Positions 1 through 6,594 of a DNA stretch of 8,254 nt are shown piece by piece. The first letter of the stretch is position 1. Every line of letters begins with the position of its first letter. The notes under the pieces were generated by a model that saw only the letters and a list, made by a program, of their open reading frames with translations, ran no database searches and was not told the DNA's origin. Source of the DNA: Candidatus Campbelliibacteriota bacterium (lineage in GTDB: Bacteria; Patescibacteriota; Minisyncoccia; UBA9983); assembly GCA_003231675.1 (NCBI GenBank), contig QIJB01000014.1, forward strand, positions 1 to 8,254, read 5' to 3'. A program made the position numbers and the translations under genes.

Positions 1-18
1 TTTTTAAATTCCAATGTA

Positions 19-47
19 ACTATACTAAAAATCCGCAGTTTTGTCAA
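19..47 (-). promoter_or_regulatory. Near-consensus sigma-70 promoter firing leftward out of the window
   Basis: On the minus strand a perfect -35 box TTGACA (42-47) is followed by a 17-nt spacer and a -10 box TATAGT (19-24), which matches TATAAT at 5 of 6 positions. Transcription would start near position 12 and run off the left edge, so the gene it drives lies outside the window and is divergent from rarA. This is the only promoter here with both boxes close to consensus, so it could serve a strongly expressed gene; that last point is inference. Confidence 0.7.
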
Positions 48-83
48 TCCTCTGAAATTTGTTAGATCCGCGCGGCGAGGTGT

Positions 84-112
84 TTGTATTAAAGCCGGCG
101 CGGGGGTAGAAT
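84..112 (+). promoter_or_regulatory. Promoter of rarA, placed for a near-leaderless transcript
   Basis: A -35-like TTGTAT (84-89), a 17-nt spacer and a -10 box TAGAAT (107-112, 5/6 match) lie immediately before rarA. Only nine bases (GGAAGCATT) separate the -10 from the ATG at 122, so a start site about 7 nt after the -10 would give a 5' leader of two or three bases. The GGAAG in this gap could look like a Shine-Dalgarno, but it would be missing from, or at the very tip of, the mRNA. Confidence 0.55.
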
Positions 113-121
113 GGAAGCATT

Positions 122-1360
122 ATGATTGGCGAAAATATCACCACTCCCCTCGCGGATAGGATGAGGCCGGAGACGATTGAGGATTTTCTCGGTCAGGACG
201 AAGTTGTCGGCGAGGGCAAGATTTTGCGGAAGGCTATTGAAACGGACAATTTGCCGTCAATGATTTTTTGGGGTCCTCCGGGGAGCGGGAAAACCACGCT
301 GGCTTTCATTATCGCGAAACAGACGAAATCCAAATTTGTCCGCTTTTCGGCGGTAACGAGCGGTGTCGCGGAACTGCGAAAAGTCATTGAAATAGCGGAA
401 ATGGACAAACGGCTGGGCAAAAGAACGATTCTTTTCATTGACGAAATCCATCGCTGGAACAAAGCCCAGCAAGACGCCCTCTTGCCGCATGTTGAGCGAG
501 GCACGGTCATTTTAATCGGCGCCACGACGGAAAACCCGAGTTTTGAGGTGCGTGGGGCTCTGCTTTCAAGGAGCCGGGTTTTTGTTTTGAAGCGGCTCGG
601 CAAAGAGGAACTTGTCAAAATTATCAAGAAGGCGGTTTCCGACAAGAATAAGGGATTGGGCGCGCTGAAAATTAAAATAAGCCCCAAGGTGATTGAGGCG
701 CTGGCGGAAATGAGCAACGGCGACGCGCGGACGGCGTTGAATGTTTTGGAATACGCCGGCTTGAGCGGCGCGGGCGGCAAAAAGATAACGCTTGAGCTTA
801 TCAAGGAGGCGTTCCAAAAATCGCATCTGCTTTACGATAAAGGGGGCGACGAACACTACAACATCATTTCCGCCCTGCACAAGTCAATGCGCGGTTCGGA
901 CGCGAACGCTTCTTTGTATTGGCTCACCAGAATGCTCGCCGGCGGAGAGGAGCCGCTTTACATCGCGCGCCGCCTGATTCGCTTCGCTTCGGAGGATGTG
1001 GGGCTGGCGAATTCGCGGGCGTTGGAGCAGGCGGTGGCGGCATATCACGCCTGCCACTTAATCGGGATGCCGGAATGCGGAGTGAATTTGGCGCAGGCGG
1101 TCGTTTATATGGCGAAATGCGAGAAATCAAACGACCTTTACGCCGGTTACGAAAAAGCGATGGAGGATGTCCGGAAATTCGGCAACCTCCCCGTGCCTCC
1201 GCACATTCGCAACGCGCCCACGAAACTGATGAAAGATCTCGGCTACGGCAAAGGCTATAAGTACTCCCCCGACCACGGCTACAAAGAAGACCAAGAATAT
1301 CTTCCCGAAAAACTCAAGGGCAAAAAATATTTAAAAGGCGTCAAAAAGAAAAAGGTTTGA
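122..1360 (+). CDS. rarA: Replication-associated recombination protein A (RarA/MgsA), AAA+ ATPase
   Basis: RarA is a clamp-loader-like AAA+ ATPase that acts at stalled replication forks in the cytoplasm. The 412-aa protein is slightly shorter than typical family members (about 425-450 aa). The opening PLADRMRPETIEDFLGQ block is the family signature. Walker A GPPGSGKT is at residues 51-58, Walker B LFIDEIH at 104-110 followed by the RarA-type NKAQQDALLP, sensor 1 GATTENPSF at 133-141, an arginine-finger segment LLSRSR at 147-152 and sensor 2 GDAR at 200-203. The C-terminal tetramerisation part keeps GVNLAQAVVYMAKCEKSN and the YGKGYKYSPDHGY ending. The tail is lysine-rich. The ATG at 122 is chosen because an upstream ATG at 111 hits a stop after four codons. 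It is the only plus-strand gene and converges with the HIT gene ending at 1392. Confidence 0.96.
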   Translation: MIGENITTPLADRMRPETIEDFLGQDEVVGEGKILRKAIETDNLPSMIFWGPPGSGKTTLAFIIAKQTKSKFVRFSAVTSGVAELRKVIEIAEMDKRLGKRTILFIDEIHRWNKAQQDALLPHVERGTVILIGATTENPSFEVRGALLSRSRVFVLKRLGKEELVKIIKKAVSDKNKGLGALKIKISPKVIEALAEMSNGDARTALNVLEYAGLSGAGGKKITLELIKEAFQKSHLLYDKGGDEHYNIISALHKSMRGSDANASLYWLTRMLAGGEEPLYIARRLIRFASEDVGLANSRALEQAVAAYHACHLIGMPECGVNLAQAVVYMAKCEKSNDLYAGYEKAMEDVRKFGNLPVPPHIRNAPTKLMKDLGYGKGYKYSPDHGYKEDQEYLPEKLKGKKYLKGVKKKKV

Positions 1361-1391
1361 CGCTTCCAGTTGGGGTTGTCTCGCGACCGGT

Positions 1392-1805
1392 TTAAGAAAG
1401 GTTTTCTTTTATTTTTAATCTAATCTTTTCCAACACTTCTTCCGGTGTCTTGAAATCGTAATCTGTGCGGTAATTATGCCCCCATCGTTCGTCTTTAAAG
1501 ACAATGCCCGCAAACTCCTTTTCCGAGGAGTAGCGAGGAATAAAATGTCCGTGCAAATGCCTCGTTTCGTTGCCCAAAAACGCGTAATTGAACCAGTCCG
1601 GATTGAAAGATTTTTGGGAAGCTTCTCTTAACTCTTTCAGGACAGTGAACAGCTCTTTTTGCTCCTCGGGCGTGGCGTCCGCCAAATCTAAGGCGTCTTC
1701 CCTTTCGCACCACAAGACGCAGCGTCCGAGATACCCTTGATTTTCGTGGATATAAACGCCCCAATGATTGTAAGCTTTAATTTTGTATTTTGAAAAATCA
1801 CTCAT
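1392..1805 (-). CDS. HIT-family protein (histidine-triad nucleotide-binding)
   Basis: HIT proteins bind nucleotides and hydrolyse or transfer nucleoside monophosphates through a histidine triad. This 137-aa protein carries the triad as HLHGHFIPRY, with His83, His85 and His87, preceded by Asn79 in GNETRHLHGHF. The N-terminal part (YKIKAYNHWGVYIHENQGYLGRCVLWCERED) has the early beta-strand layout of HIT folds, and the middle is a helix rich in Glu and Lys. The length is normal for a single HIT domain, so it appears complete. Its ATG lies within the end of the upstream 119-aa gene, overlapping by 8 nt (ATGAGTGA), which implies translational coupling and a shared transcript. The substrate cannot be told from sequence. 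No terminator is visible between it and convergent rarA. Confidence 0.85.
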   Translation of the reverse strand: MSDFSKYKIKAYNHWGVYIHENQGYLGRCVLWCEREDALDLADATPEEQKELFTVLKELREASQKSFNPDWFNYAFLGNETRHLHGHFIPRYSSEKEFAGIVFKDERWGHNYRTDYDFKTPEEVLEKIRLKIKENLS

Positions 1806-2157
1806 GCTTCTTTATTGGCATTGAGAATTTAGGATTCACATTCCATTTTCCTCCCTTATGCTTCGCTACGCAGTGTCCGCCCATCGGAACGCCGTCCAAA
1901 TCAAAAAAGGTAAGGTCAACGCGAAGACCGGGGTTTTCCTCTTGCGAAGGCCGTCCTCTTCTGTACAGATATTCCACGTCCCTCTCTTCTTCGTGAATGA
2001 CAATCTCCCATGAATACAGGCCATCTTCGTCCTCTTTTTTTCGCAATTCTTCATATTTCCTCCCTTCCGCCAGCTCATCAAAAACTTCCCGCACTTCCTC
2101 TAGGGTGGGAATATGCTCGGACCCCTTTTCAATAATGTTAGGTATTTTTTCGCTCAT
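1798..2157 (-). CDS. Hypothetical protein, 119 aa
   Basis: I do not recognise this family. The first 60 residues are highly charged, with a likely amphipathic helix (TLEEVREVFDELAEGRKYEELRKKE). The second half looks like a compact beta-rich domain with DLTFFDLDGVPMGGHCVAKH and a basic tail ending in MPIKKHE. There is no signal peptide or membrane segment, so it is probably cytosolic. It is the first gene of a two-gene unit with the HIT protein, overlapping its start by 8 nt, so the two may act together. The ATG at 2157 follows an extended -10 element by exactly six bases, with no Shine-Dalgarno between. The stop is TGA. Confidence 0.75.
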   Translation of the reverse strand: MSEKIPNIIEKGSEHIPTLEEVREVFDELAEGRKYEELRKKEDEDGLYSWEIVIHEEERDVEYLYRRGRPSQEENPGLRVDLTFFDLDGVPMGGHCVAKHKGGKWNVNPKFSMPIKKHE

Positions 2158-2172
2158 ATTTTAATTATATCA
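2158..2172 (-). promoter_or_regulatory. Extended -10 promoter, leaderless start for the 119-aa gene
   Basis: The minus strand reads TGATATAAT (2164-2172), a perfect extended -10 (TGnTATAAT), followed by six bases TAAAAT and then the ATG at 2157. Position +7 after the -10 is the A of the start codon, so the mRNA would begin at the ATG. No good -35 is seen, as is usual for extended -10 promoters. It lies in the 57-nt gap after nadE, giving the 119-aa/HIT pair its own transcript. Confidence 0.6.
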
Positions 2173-2214
2173 CAATTTATATCCCGCCACCACCGACGCC
2201 CCCTCCCCTTCCCG

Positions 2215-3849
2215 TTATGAAAATTTTGCCACAATCGGGAGCCGCCTTCCCGAGCCGAACGCGGTGGGCGTTATTTTAACGCCCGGAGCCATTTGGCGAC
2301 GCTTATACTCGTTTCTGTTCACTTTTGACACAACCCATTTAACGGTATCTTCATCAAAACCGAGACTGACAATATCATCAAGACTCCTTCTCTCCTCTAT
2401 GTATGCCTTGAGGATTCCGTCAAGAATGTCATAAGGGGGGAGATAATCTTCATCCACCTGATCCGGCCGAAGTTCCGCCGATGGCGGCTTTGTGATGGTA
2501 TTCAAAGGAATAATCTCGCGCTCCCCGTTCACATACTTCGCCAACTCATAGACAAGCGTTTTATAAACGTCTGAGATAACCGCGAACCCTCCCGCCGTAT
2601 CGCCGTAAAGGGTGCAGAAACCCACGGAAATTTCCGACTTGTTCCCGGTGGTGAGAACGACATAATTATAGGTGTTTGAAAGATACATGATGTAGTTTCC
2701 CCTGATGCGCGCCTGGATGTTTTCCTCCGCCACTCCCCCCAACGGAACACCCGCATCTTTGAAGGTTTTTTCGTATTGAGAAAAAACATCGGCGATGGGT
2801 ATGACATGAAATTCAATCCCGAGATTTTTCGCTAAAGATTCGGCATCCTTAACGCTACCCTCGGACGAATATTTGGATGGCATACTCACGCCCACCACTC
2901 TGTCCGCCCCAAGCGCCTCGACGGCTATCGCCGCCACCAAAGCGGAGTCAATCCCTCCGGAAAGAGCAACTAGGGCCTTGGAAAAACCGCTTTTATCCAC
3001 ATAGTCTCTTGTTCCAAGCGAGAGGGCGCGATAAAGGTCTGAAATGCTATCCTTGTCCGAAGGATAAGGAATTTTTCCACCCTTCTCAACATCAAATTCA
3101 GTCGCATTCTCAGCGAACGCGCCGGAAAAGCCGACACACTCCCCTTTTTTGTTGACCGCGAAACTTCTTCCGTCAAACACCAAATCGTCGTTTCCTCCGA
3201 CTTGATTGGCGTAAACGACGGCGCAGCCAAGTTCTTTCGCAACGCCCGAAACGAGGCGAAAACGCATGTCGCCTTTCCCCAGACTGTATGGAGAGCTGTT
3301 GATGACAATAACAACATCAAGGTTTTTGCCGTTTAATTCCCTCACCGGATTGCGCCGGTAAAGTTTTCCGTCACGAGAACCGTCAGCGCCTCTCCAAATA
3401 TCCTCGCAAATGAGAATTGCCATTTTTTTCCCTTTATAATCAAAGACGGACGGCTTTTCGACGCCGGCTTCAAAATATCGCGCCTCGTCAAACACGTCAT
3501 AGGTTGGCAGAAGAATCTTCCTCTGCGAACGAATTATTTTTCCGTTTTGAATAAGCGCCGCGCTGTTAAAAAGAGGCTTTCCGTCACCTTCGTTTTTCTC
3601 AACAATCCCGATAACGAGCGCCGTCTCGCCGATTTCCGCGCAGAGCCGCCCGAGACAAAATTCATGTCTCTTGAGATATTCTTCTTGGAGAAGCATATCC
3701 TTCGGCGGATAACCGAACAACGCGAGTTCCGTCGCCACCACTAAGTCAGCCCCGCGGAAACACGCCTCCCGGTATTTTTCGGCAATTTTTTTCGTGTTTC
3801 CGACGATGTCGCCCACCGTAAAATTCAATTGTAAAGTTGTAATTTTCAT
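2215..3849 (-). CDS. nadE: Glutamine-dependent NAD+ synthetase
   Basis: NadE amidates nicotinate adenine dinucleotide to NAD+ using ATP and ammonia from glutamine. The 544-aa protein is the common bacterial two-domain form. The N-terminal nitrilase-like glutaminase (about 1-255) has the Glu-Lys-Cys triad: Glu41 in ATELALFGYPPKD, Lys111 in RKILLPTYDVFDE and Cys148 in LICEDIW. The C-terminal synthetase (about 275-544) has the ATP-pyrophosphatase loop SGGIDSA at 297-303, then TTGNKSE near 401 and YGDTAGGFAVISDVYKT near 415. The ATG at 3849 is chosen because MKITTLQLNFTVGD is the canonical family start; an in-frame TTG at 3879 would add ten atypical residues, although a GGAAG sits 8 nt before it. 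No clear Shine-Dalgarno precedes the ATG. It lies 50 nt downstream of the frameshift-corrected HIT gene, probably in one unit with nadK. Confidence 0.95.
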   Translation of the reverse strand: MKITTLQLNFTVGDIVGNTKKIAEKYREACFRGADLVVATELALFGYPPKDMLLQEEYLKRHEFCLGRLCAEIGETALVIGIVEKNEGDGKPLFNSAALIQNGKIIRSQRKILLPTYDVFDEARYFEAGVEKPSVFDYKGKKMAILICEDIWRGADGSRDGKLYRRNPVRELNGKNLDVVIVINSSPYSLGKGDMRFRLVSGVAKELGCAVVYANQVGGNDDLVFDGRSFAVNKKGECVGFSGAFAENATEFDVEKGGKIPYPSDKDSISDLYRALSLGTRDYVDKSGFSKALVALSGGIDSALVAAIAVEALGADRVVGVSMPSKYSSEGSVKDAESLAKNLGIEFHVIPIADVFSQYEKTFKDAGVPLGGVAEENIQARIRGNYIMYLSNTYNYVVLTTGNKSEISVGFCTLYGDTAGGFAVISDVYKTLVYELAKYVNGEREIIPLNTITKPPSAELRPDQVDEDYLPPYDILDGILKAYIEERRSLDDIVSLGFDEDTVKWVVSKVNRNEYKRRQMAPGVKITPTAFGSGRRLPIVAKFS

Positions 3850-3899
3850 AAAACGCCATTTAATCTGCTGTTCCGTCAATCCTGTTTCTTCCGAAATTT

Positions 3900-4423
3900 T
3901 TATTTGAATAATTTTACCATATCTTCTTTATACGCGTTCTTTGAAACGAGATGCCGAAAGTCTCCATCCCGGAATTTATAATAATGAATGTGCAGATGTT
4001 CATTGACATCGGTTTTTTCACTTCCCTCCCTTTATTGATTGGGTATCTTGCATGCGTTTGCATGCGGAGCTTTTTTACACCGATGGATTCATATTTTTTG
4101 TTGATGAAATTATCCGCGCGCCAAAATTCATTTTTTTCTTCCTCGCTCAATTTACATAAATATCTAACATGCCGTTTAGGACATAGCATTGTGTGATACT
4201 TGAAATACGAAGAAATGGGCTGGATCCAAAACCAATATTTCCACTCTTTTATAATTATTTGATATTTTTCGTATTCGCAAAACAAACACATTCCGGCGGG
4301 AATTGTTTTAACAAACTCTTCATATTTTTCTCTTGCCATCGCTTTCAGCCTTCCGTTTTTTGAAAAAAAACCTGAACTTTTTCCGATTTCCATCTTTATA
4401 TTATCCTTTCCTTTATTAAACAT
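3900..4423 (-). CDS. HIT-family protein, interrupted by a -1 frameshift
   Basis: As written, the frame from the ATG at 4423 runs to a stop at 3914 (169 aa) but loses the histidine triad. After a -1 shift between about 4013 and 4031, the other frame reads DVNEHLHIHYYKFRDGDF and ends at TAA 3900-3902. That restores a perfect HIT motif (His143, His145, His147) in a protein of about 174 aa. Upstream features also fit HIT proteins: CLFC (Cys46, Cys49), and YHTMLCPKRHVRYLCKLSEEE before the triad. The most likely lesion is one lost base in the A6 run at 4013-4018, since A7 reads VKKTDVNEHLHIH. It could be a sequencing error, a real pseudogene or ribosomal slippage. A GGAAGGG lies about 9 nt before the ATG; an alternative ATG at 4393 follows AGGA. 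It sits 35 nt after nadK. HIT assignment is firm, substrate unknown. Confidence 0.82.
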
Positions 4424-4458
4424 AAAAATTTCCCTTCCAGGGATATCCCCAGATTTAT

Positions 4459-5244
4459 TTACTGCATCAATCCTTTTTTCTCTTGCAACGCCCGATAAAA
4501 ATCATGATGGTCAAAAAAAGCGAATAACAGTTTGGTTTGATGTTTTTTAACGGTGATTTTTTCTCCGGGTTTCAAAATCCCCAAGTCATTGCCGTCAGCG
4601 ATGACGGAAACATTTCCGGACGATTTGCTTCGCAAGACCTCTAGTTCTATCACTGAATCCGGAGTGACCACTATCGGTCTCGTATTCAATCCCATGGATG
4701 AAATCGGGGTCATCAACAGACAACGAACCCCGGGCTGGACAATGGGACCTCCGTTGGAAGCGTTATATCCAGTTGAACCCGTGGGAGTGCTGATTATGAA
4801 CCCGTCAGCGACAAGCTCTTTGTAAAGGATATTTTTATTTAGCGTAACCTTAAGCAGGGTAACTGATTTTGAATGCCTCAAATACACGTCGTTGGCTATG
4901 GGTCCGTATTTTTTCCCCCTGTAATCAAGCTCAAGTCCGACCCTTTTCTCCATTTTGAATTTTTTGGCGACAATCCTTTCCAGTATGCTCTCCCAATCAG
5001 AGACATTGCCAACGGTAAGGAAACCGATATCGCCGGCGTTTATGACAAGAGAGGGTATGCCTCTGGGCGAAAACATCGCCACATGGTGGGCGGTAAAACC
5101 GTCACCGCCCAGACCGATGGCGAGGTCGGCTTTTTGGTTTTCGGAAACAACTTTATGTCCCCTTTCGTTGAGCCACTTGATTATTTTATTTTTCGCCTCT
5201 CCCGCCTTCTTTTTGTCGGGATGAGCCGTGATGATAAATTTCAT
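4459..5244 (-). CDS. nadK: NAD kinase (ATP/polyphosphate-dependent)
   Basis: NadK phosphorylates NAD+ at the 2'-OH of the adenosine ribose to give NADP+. The 261-aa protein is a little shorter than the usual bacterial enzyme (about 290 aa). Signature elements are in order: the catalytic GGDG at 46-49, NAGDIGFLT at 69-77, the NE/D-type Asn118-Asp119 in IANDVYLRHSKS, ADGFIISTPTGSTGY at 146-160, then SNGGPIV and a C-terminal beta domain with VIADGND. It lies downstream of pncB across a 112-nt gap with a terminator, so it probably has its own promoter. A weak TATTTT stands six bases before the ATG, the same spacing as other leaderless starts here, and an inverted repeat at 5261-5294 lies just upstream. 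The HIT gene and nadE follow on the same strand. Confidence 0.93.
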   Translation of the reverse strand: MKFIITAHPDKKKAGEAKNKIIKWLNERGHKVVSENQKADLAIGLGGDGFTAHHVAMFSPRGIPSLVINAGDIGFLTVGNVSDWESILERIVAKKFKMEKRVGLELDYRGKKYGPIANDVYLRHSKSVTLLKVTLNKNILYKELVADGFIISTPTGSTGYNASNGGPIVQPGVRCLLMTPISSMGLNTRPIVVTPDSVIELEVLRSKSSGNVSVIADGNDLGILKPGEKITVKKHQTKLLFAFFDHHDFYRALQEKKGLMQ

Positions 5245-5260
5245 TTTTTTAAAATACCCT

Positions 5261-5294
5261 TTTAGAGTTGACTATCTAACATTATCAACTAAAA
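5261..5294. promoter_or_regulatory. Inverted repeat upstream of nadK, possible operator
   Basis: The plus strand shows arms TTTAGAGTTGA (5261-5271) and TCAACTAAAA (5285-5294), with a perfect 6-bp core AGTTGA/TCAACT separated by 13 nt. Read on the minus strand, it contains TTGATA, a -35-like hexamer. It is between the pncB terminator and the nadK ATG (17 nt from the start), a usual operator location. I cannot match it confidently to a known NAD-regulator site (NiaR, NrtR, NadQ), so a function is inference only. Confidence 0.3.
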
Positions 5295-5315
5295 ACAAAT
5301 AAAACTCCAGCGCGC

Positions 5316-5348
5316 AAAAAAAGGCGGGAGAAATTTTTCTCTTCCGCC
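5316..5348 (-). terminator. Rho-independent terminator after pncB
   Basis: Just after the pncB stop, the minus strand has GGCGG and CCGCC arms (5323-5327 and 5344-5348). An inner GAGAA/TTCTC stem is separated from them by a two-base AA bulge, the loop is small, and a run of seven T follows (5316-5322). It should end the pncB transcript and so separate pncB from nadK. Confidence 0.8.
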
Positions 5349-5356
5349 CCCGAATT

Positions 5357-6583
5357 TTAATAAACACACGTCTCGTCAAGTGTCACGGTATGCTCGAAAA
5401 TTTTTTTGAACTTTTTAATGTCCTCGGGTTTCCCGATTGCCTTCGCAAGATTGTCGCTGAGCTTGACCGTCCCGTGGCCGTTCGCCTCAATCACCTTAAC
5501 AACGAGGGAGAGCGACTTAAATCCGAGGTCGTTGGTGAGATTTGTCCCCCAGCCGAAGACGAACTTGATTCGCCCTTTGAAATGCTCGGCTATGGCGATT
5601 ATTTTATCAACATCCAAACCGTCGCTGAACACCAAAAGTTTTTCCTTCGGGTCAATGCCGTGTTCTTTGTAAAATTTAATCGCCTTTTCACCGAACTCAA
5701 TAGGGTCGCCCGAATCATGACGCAATCCCTTCCACTTCTCCGCCTGCTCCTTCGTCATATCCTTGAAGAAAAAGTCGGAGCCGTATGTGTCGGTAAGCGC
5801 GATGGACAGGTCAAATCCGTATTGGTCCCACCAGTGCCGCAAAACCTTGTTGTGAGAACCCTTAATGTCTTCATGAAAAATTCCCGAATACATCATATCC
5901 ATTTCATGAGCGAACGTCCCAATCGGGGGAAGATTGTACTTCATAGCCAGAAGCGTGTTTGAAGTTCCCAAAAGTTGGTCGGGTATTTCCTCCACCAATC
6001 CGCCGAGCACGCGTTCCTGCCAATCTCCGCTGAAGCGGCGTCTTGTTCCGAATTCGATGATAATCGCCTCGGGATGCCGTTTGAGAATCTCTATTTTCTC
6101 ACTGAGTCGTCGGGCGCCCTCTTCAAAAACCGATTCTTTCTCTCTCCTTGTCATTCCGGACAACAGAGAACGATTGTATAATTCACTCAGTATGCTTAAG
6201 CAAATCGTTTCCCAAAGCGTCGTCTCCGGCCAATTTCCCTTGAATCGGATTATGAAATCGCCACCGTCTTTTTCAATGCTGTACTCCGGCAAAGCCAAAT
6301 TTTTCAAGAAGTCTATGAAATCGCGCCCGAATATTTTGCAAGATTTGAGGTAATCCGCTTCTTCGTCCGTGATTCCCTTTATTTTTCTCACGTGGTCCAT
6401 TTCGGCTCTCAATTCTTTTTCGTCAACGCGCTCCGTTATGCGAACGCTTTTGGTCCTGTTTTTGAACGCGAAAACGCTTTGAACGTCTTTAAAACGCAAA
6501 AAAGCCAGCTGAGCCATACTTAATTTGTAGTAGTCAATGTCCAGCAAGGAATTGATAATCCATTTTTTTTCTGTTTTTTTCAT
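5357..6583 (-). CDS. pncB: Nicotinate phosphoribosyltransferase
   Basis: PncB joins nicotinate to PRPP, with ATP hydrolysis, to form nicotinate mononucleotide, the entry step of the Preiss-Handler NAD salvage route. The 408-aa protein has normal length and aligns by eye with the E. coli enzyme along its length: SLLDIDYYKLSMAQ near 12-25, FGTRRRFS at 178-185, GTSNT at 206-210, His226 in GTFAHE (the phosphorylated histidine position), ALTDTYGSD at 262-270, GLRHDSGDP at 286-294, VFSDGLD at 318-324 and FGWGTNLTND at 343-352. The ATG at 6583 lies 11 nt after the stop of the glycosyltransferase-like gene, so the two are probably co-transcribed; only a weak AGAG precedes it. A strong terminator follows. 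Using nicotinate rather than nicotinamide fits with NadE downstream. Confidence 0.96.
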   Translation of the reverse strand: MKKTEKKWIINSLLDIDYYKLSMAQLAFLRFKDVQSVFAFKNRTKSVRITERVDEKELRAEMDHVRKIKGITDEEADYLKSCKIFGRDFIDFLKNLALPEYSIEKDGGDFIIRFKGNWPETTLWETICLSILSELYNRSLLSGMTRREKESVFEEGARRLSEKIEILKRHPEAIIIEFGTRRRFSGDWQERVLGGLVEEIPDQLLGTSNTLLAMKYNLPPIGTFAHEMDMMYSGIFHEDIKGSHNKVLRHWWDQYGFDLSIALTDTYGSDFFFKDMTKEQAEKWKGLRHDSGDPIEFGEKAIKFYKEHGIDPKEKLLVFSDGLDVDKIIAIAEHFKGRIKFVFGWGTNLTNDLGFKSLSLVVKVIEANGHGTVKLSDNLAKAIGKPEDIKKFKKIFEHTVTLDETCVY

Positions 6584-6594
6584 TTTAATACTCT

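Noticed and set aside
193..804. Long minus-strand open frame of 203 aa inside rarA
   Set aside because: Antisense shadow of a strongly conserved AAA+ gene; no family resemblance, no ribosome site.
1361..1391. Possible terminator between convergent rarA and the HIT gene
   Set aside because: Only a weak GTC-TCGC-GAC hairpin without a T tract on either strand.
3850..3879. N-terminal extension of nadE from a TTG at 3879
   Set aside because: The added residues (LTEQQIKWRF) are unlike the family, while the ATG at 3849 gives the canonical MKITTLQLNFTVGD start. The GGAAG before the TTG keeps some doubt.
4013..4018. Classical X_XXY_YYZ slippery heptamer at the HIT frameshift
   Set aside because: The zero frame reads GTG AAA AAA CCG, so the heptamer would begin with G, not A; only a single-tRNA slip on AAA is possible, and an indel is simpler.
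4440..4449. Perfect 10-bp palindrome GGGATATCCC between nadK and the HIT gene
   Set aside because: Too short, lacks flanking symmetry or a T run, and is expected by chance at this length in several kilobases.
5390..5962. Plus-strand open frames inside pncB (190 aa and others)
   Set aside because: They mirror the conserved pncB frame and show no recognisable motif or start signal.
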